DNA of 64,000 bases, from positions 1 through 64,000 of the forward strand of contig NZ_LT906473.1 of the NCBI RefSeq assembly GCF_900187295.1. The letters are read 5' to 3'. The notes below the pieces were generated by a model, which saw nothing but the letters and a program-made list of their open reading frames with translations, was not told the DNA's origin and ran no database searches. The translations under genes were made by a program, and so were the position numbers. This DNA comes from Corynebacterium cystitidis. Its GTDB lineage: Bacteria > Actinomycetota > Actinomycetes > Mycobacteriales > Mycobacteriaceae. How positions within the stretch are numbered: the stretch's first letter is position 1; every line of letters starts with the position of its first letter. Positions 56,301 to 64,000 of this stretch are shown piece after piece.

Positions 56301-56781
56301 TTATATTCACGGTCCTCAACACCACCTTCAGGTGTAATAATGCGCCACACGTCCCCAGAGAGCGTTGAGCGGTAAACAGTGGGGCGGATATCGCCGAGTA
56401 CTTCGTCGTGAAGCCATGCGTCGGGGACAGTCCAGGTACTGTCGTCACGCTGGCCTGTGCGGCCGCGTCCGGTCAGGCCTGCTGCTTCAAGGCCACCGTC
56501 AACGAGTGCTTGGTACAGCGGCAGTTGATACAAGCGGTTGAGGTAGTCGTCGATAATGTCATCGCCGATAGCAAGAGGATCCTGTGGGAAAGGTGCAGCC
56601 GTTTCAATCAACACACAGACCTGGCCGCCAAGGGGCGCATCGTCTCCGGTATCGTCACCCCAGTACAAAATATTCGGAAACATTCCGCCTGTGCCGACCT
56701 GGGCGGTGACTCGGCCGTGGTCATCGAAGCGGTAGTAGTAGGACGCCCCATTGCGGTCTGTCCACCCACAAGGACGGGCCT
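53324..56781 (-). pseudogene. Rhs module B: long displaced rhs 3' portion with WHH nuclease tip
   Basis: About 1150 codons, fully open but lacking the N-terminal secretion part. Homology to the main gene starts at 56781 (QARPCGWTDRNG) and runs about 2.98 kb, with blocks identical to the main gene (for example about 54757-55525) alternating with diverged blocks (near 56200-56600). Junction at 53823-53842, then a tip of about 155 residues ending GWTWHHHEDLGRMQLVPSSVHGDVRHTGG, the WHH HNH-nuclease signature. Best candidate for recombination into the main gene. Confidence 0.88.
53800..56781. repeat. 3-kb direct repeat of the main rhs gene
   Basis: Direct repeat partner is about 58500-61497 in the same orientation. 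Recombination between the two would replace the main tip with the WHH tip and delete about 4.7 kb including the current immunity gene. Confidence 0.85.
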
Positions 56782-56783
56782 GT

Positions 56784-57455
56784 TTAGTTCCAGCTCATCT
56801 TCTCCCAACCGGTAGCATCACGGTCGGTACCGGTCATCCAGTCGCGGATTACGGCAGTTGCTTTATCGCGATTCTCGAGGATGCGTGTGTAATGTTTGTC
56901 GGCGTTGCCTAGTCGCATCTCTACCTGATAGTTGGTGGTGGTGGGGTCGTAATAGCACTGGATGTAGGTTTGGGGTTTGGTGTTGGACTCGATGAGCAGG
57001 AAGTCGTAGGGGATAGACCCTATTCCAAACTGTGCGGAAGTTTCGGCAGTGTGGGTGATGTAGTCAAGCCATTGAGGGATTCCAGCGGTACTTGCCGATC
57101 CGGCATGATATTCGGACGTGGACAGGGAGTAGTCGGTGGTTGCATCACCGAATCGCCAAACAAGGTGTTTTATTTCAAGGATCACAAGTGCTGCGGTTGC
57201 TGTCAGGGCGGGTTCGATTGCTGTCAGTGTTGCGGGGATTGTCTCGTCGTAGTCTTGGATGATTAGGCAGTTGTCGCCTGTTGTGTCGACGGGGATGCCA
57301 TCGGAGTGTAACGCAGCATTAACTGCGTAATGGATGCTAGTGATGCGTCGTGTGTTGATCGGTGTTGTTTCTCGAGCAGTAAGGACCCAGTCGTAGACGT
57401 GTTGTGGTGGTACTGGTGTTTCTGGGATGTGGATGATGATGTTCTCTGTGCCCAT
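56784..57455 (-). CDS. Module-end family protein (intact copy 2)
   Basis: 223 residues, acidic, soluble. Family C-terminus: KPQTYIQCYYDPTTTNYQVE, RLGNADKHYTRILENRDKA, VIRDWMTGTDRDA. It starts 70 bases after the main immunity gene, and its stop codon touches the start of rhs module B homology. Unnamed; see copy 1. It may protect against a tip once present here, or act with every tip. Confidence 0.65.
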   Translation of the reverse strand: MGTENIIIHIPETPVPPQHVYDWVLTARETTPINTRRITSIHYAVNAALHSDGIPVDTTGDNCLIIQDYDETIPATLTAIEPALTATAALVILEIKHLVWRFGDATTDYSLSTSEYHAGSASTAGIPQWLDYITHTAETSAQFGIGSIPYDFLLIESNTKPQTYIQCYYDPTTTNYQVEMRLGNADKHYTRILENRDKATAVIRDWMTGTDRDATGWEKMSWN

Positions 57456-57524
57456 AGACGTTTTCCTTCCAGATGAAGACTACGGCCTTTTATTGCTGCG
57501 CAGGCTTTGGTGTTGTGGCCGGTG

Positions 57525-58079
57525 TTAGCCGTGGGCTGCGGTTGTATCGCAGTGTTGTACTCGGTCTCGGATTCCGGCCCAAAAGTCTTCGTCGATTTGT
57601 AGTCCGAAGGTTTCTTTGATGTCGGATAAGGTTCTTAAGGGCTCTAGGGCTTTGTGTAGAGCCGCGAAGTATCCTGTGAGATCGGCAGCGCGTTTGTCAA
57701 GGTTAGTCATATCGGGGTAAGACTCTCGGCAGAGCCGAGTAAAGCGATCATTTCCGGTCATGCTGTCGAACAGGAGGGATTCGAAGTTCTTTTCGTTGCC
57801 GGGATAGTGAGCTACCAGTTCCAAATCGTGCTTGTTGACGAGCCTACGGAAAGGAGCAATGGCTCCACATTGAGTGGCGACTAGATCGTCGCCGATCCAT
57901 TCCCGTAGTGCGTAGCGAAGAGTGAGTTCGAAGTAATGTTCGTCATTTTTTCTTTCCAGGATTAGAAGAAAAACAACGTCGCCTGGTTGGCAGTACCACA
58001 TCATCTTGCGACCTATCCGCGTCCAAGATGCATTAGCGGCGTTGATCAAAACTCGGCGAAATTCACCAATAGAACTCAT
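57525..58079 (-). CDS. Immunity protein for the main Rhs toxin tip
   Basis: 184 residues, mixed alpha/beta, starts 21 bases after the rhs stop. NAANASWTRIGRKMMWYCQPGD..FLLILERKN then a helical half (DLTGYFAALHKALEPLRTL) and DEDFWAGIRDRVQHCDTTAAHG. Not a named family I can recognise. Position right behind the endonuclease-like tip makes it the cognate immunity gene. A truncated relative is at 30212-30748. Confidence 0.7.
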   Translation of the reverse strand: MSSIGEFRRVLINAANASWTRIGRKMMWYCQPGDVVFLLILERKNDEHYFELTLRYALREWIGDDLVATQCGAIAPFRRLVNKHDLELVAHYPGNEKNFESLLFDSMTGNDRFTRLCRESYPDMTNLDKRAADLTGYFAALHKALEPLRTLSDIKETFGLQIDEDFWAGIRDRVQHCDTTAAHG

Positions 58080-58100
58080 TAATACGTTCCCACCTTAGTC

Positions 58101-61100
58101 TCAAGGAGTGTACCAATCAGCAAAGGTCCGAACTGTTGGCGCTGGCAAGCCAGTATCAGCCGCACGACCCGCGTTATATTGCTGTGCATATTCAGAATAT
58201 CGATTGAGTTGAGGCCCACTTCTTCGATGTCCTGACGCTGTATCTGGCTTTAGCTCTCGGATCTCGGTTATAAAACCATTGTCATCAATAGCATACGCAT
58301 CCGGTCGAAGTCGAGTATCACCGGGGAGTTGACGATTCACTTCATAACCTTGGTTCTGCATGAAACCTGAATAGGAGTCATGAGCTCGTCGACCGTTGGC
58401 TGCTGCACCATTTTCACCTCGGAAAGTGCCATCGACGTTTCTGCCAGGAAAATCGGGATGCTGTGCTTTCGGATCAAGGTGCTTGCCCACACCATGAGCC
58501 TTCAGCCCTAAAACATCGACCCAATGTGCTGGGTGGTTGACGTATCCTTGGGCGCTAGCGATACGGGGTGCGGCCCCTAAGGGGTCTTGGGCATTATAGA
58601 CACCAGCATCAGGATGGTAGTAGCGGTACCGGTTGTATGCCCAGCCTGACTCATCGTCGTAGTACTGGCCCGCAAACAACAGTGGTGAGGACTGGTGACC
58701 TCTCCAGACACGTTTACCGTATAACGTCTGTGACGACTGTCCGACCACATCACCGGTAGCTGGATCTATAATCTCGTGTGGTGCGCCCGCCAGATCAGCA
58801 ACAAGAGCGAAGAATTCCGCATCCACCCGGTCTTGATCCCAGTCACGCACATCACCAGGAGTAGCGTCTGTGTTGGTGATGGTGGTCGGGTGATGTGTGT
58901 GGGTGCCGGTCAGGGTGATCTGGCCGATGATCTCACCACTCGCCGGATCATGGGTCCACACATACCCAGTCCCACGATCGGGCCCAAGGGTGGCCTGTTG
59001 GGCAGCGAGTTGGTTACCGCGATGGGCAAACACCATACGAGCCAGCACCCGCCCGGTGGTGGTGTCGACGCGTTCTTTTGCTACACGACGATCCAGTCCA
59101 TCATAGATATAGCGATAGCCCACACCAGGTTCATCGGAGGTGTCGAACCCAATAGGTTGGCCACTGGTGGTGTAGTAGAAGTGCTTCACCAGCGGTTTCT
59201 TACTCACACGTTTGGTTACTGTGTGGGTGACTCGTCCTGCCTTGTCGTAGGTGTAGGTGGTACGCCCCACCCGAACAGGCATGGTGCCCTGGAAATCAAC
59301 CTGGGCATCCGCCGTTGCTGTAGCCGCAGTCTGGGCTGGGGCTACTGAAGTCGCTGCCGGTGCGACCGCACCAGACGACGTGCTTATTGTTGGTGTAGCA
59401 ATAGAGCTCAACACACCCGCAGGACTGAACCCATAGGACTCAGTCATGACAGTTTCTTGACCAGTGCTACCTGGTGGGTTAGTTGTGTGTCCCGGATCAT
59501 TGTCCTGCAGATTCCCGGCTCCAGGAGGTCGTGATGGTGTGGTGGTACGTGTCTTGTCCCGGGTCACACTTGTGACGCGTCCGAGGGGGTCAACATCAAA
59601 ACTTGTGGTCCCACGCAACTGGTCAACAATACCTATCAGGGCACTATCTGCACGCCAGGTAAAGTCACGTCCTGCAATCTCTTCTAGACCCGCACCAGTA
59701 CCAGTAATGGTCTCGGTGCTGGTGGTGAGTCGTGTGGTGTGATCAGTAGTGATCCGGCCACGAACATCATGATCAAACGAACGTACCAACGCCCCTGTGG
59801 TGATCTTGTTTCGCTGGCCGCGACTACCACGACTATAAGTCAGATCCGCTATGGTGACTGGGACCTCAGACCGATGGACCCTGTGGGTGATCTGGGAGGA
59901 GGATACTTCACCAACACTGTTACGAGTAAAAGTGGTGGTGATGGTATCGGCACTGGGCAGGCTGAGATGTTGTGATGCCACCAACCCCGCTGGAGTCAGA
60001 TCTATAGCACTGGTTGTGGACTCACCTGAGGCCAGGGTGACGGTTTCTGCGGTGACACGCCCGTACTCATCCCGGTCATACGTAATCGTTGTATGCGGGT
60101 TCGTGATCGTGGTCACACGCCCCAGCTCGTCATAGCCATAGGTCGTCGTACCGGAACCATCCACAATTGTTTCCGTCAAGCCCAACACATTACGAGTAAT
60201 GGTGGTCATGCCTGCTGGGGTGGTGACCCGGCTGATCAACCCATCAGGGGTGAGGGTGGTGTCGGTGGTAATTCCGTTGTAGTCCGTCTCGCGGGTGATC
60301 ATCCCATCGAGATCATACTCATAGTTCCAGGTGTGTTCGTCCTCGTTGGTCAACGCGACGGGTTGCATCTGCGTGTTGTAGGCAAGCCTGGTCACTGCGC
60401 CGGTTGCATCGGTGGTAGCCACGGGTTTGTCAAAGACTGTGTACTCAGTAGTGGTTGTTGCCCCACACTCGTTGGTGAGTGTTAGTTGGTTGCCTTCACC
60501 ATCATAGGTTGCGGTGATCGTTGTCCCATCCGGGTTGGTTACTAGGGTGGGCCAGCCCTCGGGGGTGTAGTCAATGGTGGTGGTATTGCCTGCTGGGTCC
60601 ATGGATAAGCCAACTAACCCACGCACGTCACGTTCAAAGCTGGTGCGCCTGCCAGCCGGGTCAGTCACCACAAGCTCACGCCCAGCATTATCACACTCAA
60701 CAAGGCTGGTGTGCCCATCTGGGGTGGTGGTTGACGTGATCACCGCACCGGTGGGGCGAATCTCGTACTCAATGGTGGTGCGTGCCCCGGAAGGATCGGT
60801 GATGGCGGTGGTCATGCCGAAAGCATCGACCTCATACTCGGTGGACTGGCCGTTACGGCCGACAACACGCACGGGTACACCCCACGCACCAGGTTCAACA
60901 TAGGTCGTGGTGCCATCAGGATAGACCGTGGCAACTACTAGCCCATCATCGTTATAGTCCGTGCGCGTCACCGCACCGGCAGCACTAATCCGTGTGGTGA
61001 TCTGGTGGTAGTCGTTATATTCACGGTCCTCAACACCACCTTCAGGTGTAATAATGCGCCACACGTCCCCAGAGATCGTCGAGCGATAGACGGTCGGGCG

Positions 61101-63341
61101 GATATCGCCTAGTACTTCGTCGTGAAGCCACTCCTCAGGTACAGTCCAGGACTGCTCATCACGGCCACCACACCGGCCCCGCCCAGTTAGGCCCGCAGCG
61201 TCAAGGCCGCCGTCGACAAGCGCCTGATACAGCGGCAATTGATGCAGCCGCTCCATATAGTCCTCGACAACATCATCACCGAGTGCAAGAGGATCCTGTG
61301 GGAAAGGTGCAGCCGTTTCAATCAACACACAGACCTGGCCGCCAAGGGGCGCATCATCTCCGGTATCGTCACCCCAGTACAAAATATTCGGAAACATTCC
61401 GCCTGTGCCGACCTGGGCGGTGACTCGGCCGTGGTCATCGAAGCGGTAGTAGTAGGACGCCCCATTGCGGTCTGTCCACCCACAAGGACGGGCCTGGTTG
61501 TCGTAGTGGTAGCGCAGCACACCAGCATGGGAGTTGATCACACGGATTAACTGCCCTGTAGTGTCGTACTGGTAGGAGATTAAACGCTGGGGATCATTCT
61601 CGGGGTGGGTGGTCGGGTTTGATACCCAGATACTTGCTACTCGGTTGGCTGCGTCATCCCAGGTGATATCTAGGCGTGTGTCATCTGAGCGCACCATTGA
61701 GGTCATATGGCCAGTCGCGTTATCCCAGACGTAGTCGATGCGGTGACCAGTGTGATGGATTTGGGCTGACAGGCCGATTTCGATGCCGACATCGAAACGA
61801 TCAGCCACCGAGTTCGGTGGAATCCCGATCCCGATATGAGACCGGTTCAACGCGGGGGAGGTATCCTCGCGTTGTGGTGAGGTAGGGTCATCGAGTTCGT
61901 CGGTGGTGTCGTAGACCGCAAACTCGTATGTGAGGCCTGCAGTAATGTTTCGTACCCGGTAGGTGCCATCACCATAGGACAATAACCACCCCCGGCCATC
62001 ACCACGGACTTCAGAGCCATCTTCCGGTGCCGGCGGGAAGGTTAGCAGTGCACCGTCAGGCGCTACCATCAAGACCTCATCAGCAAGGACTTCGATATGG
62101 GTATCCATCGTCGAGACCCACCGTGGGCCCAGTGCCCGGCCTAGCTGGTGGGCGGTATTAGCGTTACGGTCAACAACCAACGGCAACGTACCGGAAATAC
62201 GGATATCTTCAACGAAATCAACCATATTTCCGGTGGCCATATCCACCGGTTCTGCCGCAAAACAGATCTCGCTGCCACGGGTGATCTTTTTGTAGGCTTT
62301 ATTGGCAATCTGCTGGCCAGCTTCACCGAATGCATGCGACGCTCCGTCAGCAAGTTTCATCGCGACGTTATCAGCACCGGCTTTCATCGCGTTTTTCACA
62401 GCAGACGCACTGGCACGGACACCATCCATTGCCCCGTCAATACCTTTGATGGCGCGGCTGCCAAGATTGCCTAGTTTTCCGGCCCTGGCTAATCCTGCCA
62501 ACCCTCCAACAGCACCACTGGTTAACAAATCAAACGCGAATTCCGCCCAACTGACCTCTCCACACAGTGCCAGCAAACCTTTCAAACCAACGCCCACAGC
62601 AGTTAACAAGATCCCCAAACCTTGTAGCCCGGGGATGAACATCAAAATCCCGCCGATCAGCTGTAGTGCGTCAGAGATGATTTTGAGGATATCGGCGTGT
62701 TCATGAACAAAGTCTTTAATCGCGTCCCAGGCCGATTCGAAAATATTCGGGTTTTCTTCGAACGCTTCACGTGCCTGGGCAGCGATATCAGCCACACGTT
62801 GTGATACTTGGTCACCAAAGGATGCTTTCAGATTTTCACCGGCAGAAACACTGCCTTCCCACGCCGCAACAGCAGCATCGTGGGCGGCTTGGGCGATACC
62901 GAGGGCGGTGATTGCTGCAGCTTTCGATGCCGCATCAGGTGCTGCTACTACTGCTGCTTCCGCCGCATACACTTCCTGGGCAGTCGAATTAACCGCCGTA
63001 TGGTTGGTCAACGCAGTAAAACGAATACCAGCCATTTCTATCAACCGTGCCTGCAGCTGGCCTGCATACGTTTCTAAAGCACGCGCCAGACCGGCATGTG
63101 CATCAGCGGTGGTTTGTAACTGCTGAGGGAAATCCGCGTTCAGTAACTGGCGGTAACGATCACCTTCAGTTCCAACAAAACCACCATCATCAATACCACG
63201 CAGCATGCTTGCTGTCTCTGTAGCATGATCAGCAAACGTCGACCACCGGCGCGCAGAACCCAACAACGCATTAACGCTGCCACCAATATGGAAATGCTGT
63301 AACCGGTATCCCTCAAATGGGCCAAGAGTAATAGCAGGCAT
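58101..63341 (-). CDS. Rhs/YD-repeat polymorphic toxin, T7SS-type N-terminus, endonuclease-like tip
   Basis: 1746 residues. Residues about 15-200 are helical and ESX/LXG-like (GGFVGTEGDRYRQLL), about 218-260 is hydrophobic, and DUF6531 starts near 355 (GSEICFAAEPVDMATGNMV). YD/RHS repeats follow to about 1560, an Ala/Thr/Pro linker lies inside, then the core DESGWAYNRYRYYHPDAG, DPLGAAPRIASAQG and junction GYVNHPAHWVDVLGL. The last about 130 residues are the toxin: LRPDAYAIDDNGFITEIRELKP...RSGPQLNRYSEYAQQY, a restriction-endonuclease-like RPD...ExKP...Q..Y pattern. Likely exported with the WXG100 proteins and active on DNA in rival cells. AAGGGATGT precedes the ATG. Confidence 0.92.
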   Translation of the reverse strand: MPAITLGPFEGYRLQHFHIGGSVNALLGSARRWSTFADHATETASMLRGIDDGGFVGTEGDRYRQLLNADFPQQLQTTADAHAGLARALETYAGQLQARLIEMAGIRFTALTNHTAVNSTAQEVYAAEAAVVAAPDAASKAAAITALGIAQAAHDAAVAAWEGSVSAGENLKASFGDQVSQRVADIAAQAREAFEENPNIFESAWDAIKDFVHEHADILKIISDALQLIGGILMFIPGLQGLGILLTAVGVGLKGLLALCGEVSWAEFAFDLLTSGAVGGLAGLARAGKLGNLGSRAIKGIDGAMDGVRASASAVKNAMKAGADNVAMKLADGASHAFGEAGQQIANKAYKKITRGSEICFAAEPVDMATGNMVDFVEDIRISGTLPLVVDRNANTAHQLGRALGPRWVSTMDTHIEVLADEVLMVAPDGALLTFPPAPEDGSEVRGDGRGWLLSYGDGTYRVRNITAGLTYEFAVYDTTDELDDPTSPQREDTSPALNRSHIGIGIPPNSVADRFDVGIEIGLSAQIHHTGHRIDYVWDNATGHMTSMVRSDDTRLDITWDDAANRVASIWVSNPTTHPENDPQRLISYQYDTTGQLIRVINSHAGVLRYHYDNQARPCGWTDRNGASYYYRFDDHGRVTAQVGTGGMFPNILYWGDDTGDDAPLGGQVCVLIETAAPFPQDPLALGDDVVEDYMERLHQLPLYQALVDGGLDAAGLTGRGRCGGRDEQSWTVPEEWLHDEVLGDIRPTVYRSTISGDVWRIITPEGGVEDREYNDYHQITTRISAAGAVTRTDYNDDGLVVATVYPDGTTTYVEPGAWGVPVRVVGRNGQSTEYEVDAFGMTTAITDPSGARTTIEYEIRPTGAVITSTTTPDGHTSLVECDNAGRELVVTDPAGRRTSFERDVRGLVGLSMDPAGNTTTIDYTPEGWPTLVTNPDGTTITATYDGEGNQLTLTNECGATTTTEYTVFDKPVATTDATGAVTRLAYNTQMQPVALTNEDEHTWNYEYDLDGMITRETDYNGITTDTTLTPDGLISRVTTPAGMTTITRNVLGLTETIVDGSGTTTYGYDELGRVTTITNPHTTITYDRDEYGRVTAETVTLASGESTTSAIDLTPAGLVASQHLSLPSADTITTTFTRNSVGEVSSSQITHRVHRSEVPVTIADLTYSRGSRGQRNKITTGALVRSFDHDVRGRITTDHTTRLTTSTETITGTGAGLEEIAGRDFTWRADSALIGIVDQLRGTTSFDVDPLGRVTSVTRDKTRTTTPSRPPGAGNLQDNDPGHTTNPPGSTGQETVMTESYGFSPAGVLSSIATPTISTSSGAVAPAATSVAPAQTAATATADAQVDFQGTMPVRVGRTTYTYDKAGRVTHTVTKRVSKKPLVKHFYYTTSGQPIGFDTSDEPGVGYRYIYDGLDRRVAKERVDTTTGRVLARMVFAHRGNQLAAQQATLGPDRGTGYVWTHDPASGEIIGQITLTGTHTHHPTTITNTDATPGDVRDWDQDRVDAEFFALVADLAGAPHEIIDPATGDVVGQSSQTLYGKRVWRGHQSSPLLFAGQYYDDESGWAYNRYRYYHPDAGVYNAQDPLGAAPRIASAQGYVNHPAHWVDVLGLKAHGVGKHLDPKAQHPDFPGRNVDGTFRGENGAAANGRRAHDSYSGFMQNQGYEVNRQLPGDTRLRPDAYAIDDNGFITEIRELKPDTASGHRRSGPQLNRYSEYAQQYNAGRAADTGLPAPTVRTFADWYTP
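58528..58547 (-). repeat. Core-to-toxin junction sequence, copy in main gene
   Basis: The 20-mer GCTGGGTGGTTGACGTATCC (encodes part of GYVNHPAH on the other strand) occurs here and at 53823-53842, 47673-47692, 42826-42845 and 35740-35759; a variant (GCGGGGTGG...) is at 50924-50943. All are in the same orientation, each followed by a different toxin tip. Confidence 0.9.
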
Positions 63342-63428
63342 AAAAACGACATCCCTTTACCAGCACCGACACCACAGAATCAGCATGACCTGTGGTGATC
63401 AGCACAAACAACAACGAACGCCCAGGGG

Positions 63429-63722
63429 TTATTCCCCAGCTAGTGAGCTAGCCACACGGCCGCGGGTTTCTGACACAGCAGCAGTATTTTCATCAAGAGC
63501 ACCACGGATCTGGCCTAAAATCGACTTCAAATTATTCGCAGCCGACGACCACTTACCGTGGATGCCTTGGTAGGTTTCCTGCTCCGAGCCCTCCCAATCA
63601 CCAGCAAGTTTTTGAATATCCGAATCCATCTCCGACAACGTCGATTCGATCGCATTCATCACAGAATTCAATTCCTCGCTAGCAGATTCAGCAACCGAAC
63701 GCTTATAGGAATACACAGACAT
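63429..63722 (-). CDS. WXG100-family protein (ESX secretion partner)
   Basis: 97 residues, two helices joined by the W43-E-G45 turn (LAGDWEGSEQETYQGIHGKW). Ribosome site AAGGAGA before the ATG. Family members dimerise and leave through type VII secretion. The gene is 88 bases before the rhs start, so it probably forms the targeting partner for the Rhs N-terminus. Confidence 0.9.
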   Translation of the reverse strand: MSVYSYKRSVAESASEELNSVMNAIESTLSEMDSDIQKLAGDWEGSEQETYQGIHGKWSSAANNLKSILGQIRGALDENTAAVSETRGRVASSLAGE

Positions 63723-63781
63723 AATAAAGTCTCCTTCTAGTCGTCATTCATTGAGGTAGTACGTAGTGCAGTGAAAGCGGA

Positions 63782-64000
63782 TTACAAGATCGGGCCGGAC
63801 TGGAAATCCATGCCCGCAAAACGCTGCTGCAACGTCGAGGTCTGCTCTTCTTCACCTGCCTGGTAGTCCTTACCAGCCTGCTCCACACGGCCCGTCAACT
63901 GTTCAAGCGCAGACTTGACCTGCTCCATATTATCGTTCCAAGCCTCAGTCATATTGTTCCACGCATCAACAGAAGTACCCTTCCACGACGCCTTCAAAGG
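63782..64000 (-). CDS. WXG100-family protein, partial at window edge
   Basis: The last about 72 codons are visible: SWKGTSVDAWNNMTEAWNDNMEQVKSALEQL and a tail QQRFAGMDFQ. WKG is the WxG turn, so the first helix lies beyond 64000. With 63429-63722 it makes a tandem pair, as in EsxA/EsxB-type couples. The apparent TTG at 63997 is not the start. Confidence 0.85.
   Translation of the reverse strand, partial: PLKASWKGTSVDAWNNMTEAWNDNMEQVKSALEQLTGRVEQAGKDYQAGEEEQTSTLQQRFAGMDFQSGPIL

Noticed and set aside
53800..61497. Direct repeats considered as CRISPR or phage repeats
   Set aside because: The repeats are kilobase-scale rhs coding homology; no short regular spacer array is present anywhere in the window.

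Overview
The window reads as chromosome of a Corynebacterium (high-GC actinobacterium). The evidence is the sulfate-assimilation order cysI-cysX-cysH-cysD-cysN-cysY-cysZ, a dnaK-grpE-dnaJ-hspR operon and a separate clpB with HAIR-type HspR operators, a DUF222/HNH (13E12-type) endonuclease, and WXG100 (ESX / type VII secretion) proteins. The species cannot be fixed from sequence alone.

Layout. 1-6.7 kb: the sulfate-to-sulfide operon on the + strand, with overlapping start and stop codons; there is an APS reductase and no APS kinase. 6.8-10.8 kb: an HNH endonuclease, a DJ-1/PfpI protein and an AI-2E-type membrane protein on the - strand. 11-13 kb: a short unmapped small membrane protein and decayed IS3-type elements. 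13.1-17.8 kb: the heat-shock operon with SigH-like and HAIR sites and a closing terminator. 17.8-26.8 kb: ordinary chromosomal genes (membrane protein, alpha/beta hydrolase with a small helical partner, nitrilase-fold hydrolase, degenerate flavohemoprotein-like gene, luciferase-like oxidoreductase, GltS, DHA2 MFS exporter). 26.9-29.6 kb: clpB with a HAIR operator.

29.7-64 kb is one accessory island, almost all on the - strand, and is the main interest. Read in transcription order (from 64 kb down) it has two WXG100 genes, a 1746-residue Rhs/YD-repeat polymorphic toxin with an ESX-like helical N-terminus, a DUF6531 segment and a restriction-endonuclease-like tip, then its likely immunity gene. 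After these come displaced rhs 3' modules. Each carries the same core-to-toxin junction (a shared 20-bp sequence occurs in five of the six copies exactly and in one with changes) but a different toxin tip: WHH-type nuclease, an unrecognised tip, YwqJ-like deaminase, LHH nuclease, and a second, dead WHH-type nuclease. They are separated by immunity genes (SUKH/SMI1-KNR4, pentapeptide repeat, Imm51-like and unrecognised ones). A gene family of unknown function recurs near the ends of modules. IS3, IS630 and IS1634-type elements and IS end scars lie among the modules, as does a lipoprotein with an HExxH metalloprotease motif. The distal end (29.8-34.6 kb) is immunity-like genes without toxins.

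Working model (inference): the main rhs gene is the expressed, T7SS-exported toxin. Downstream modules are former or reserve tips with homology arms of about 0.3-3 kb that allow tip exchange, and retained immunity genes protect against relatives. Mosaic near-identity between the main gene and module B, identical lesions shared by modules C and F, and microhomology deletions in a duplicated immunity gene indicate ongoing recombination and decay.
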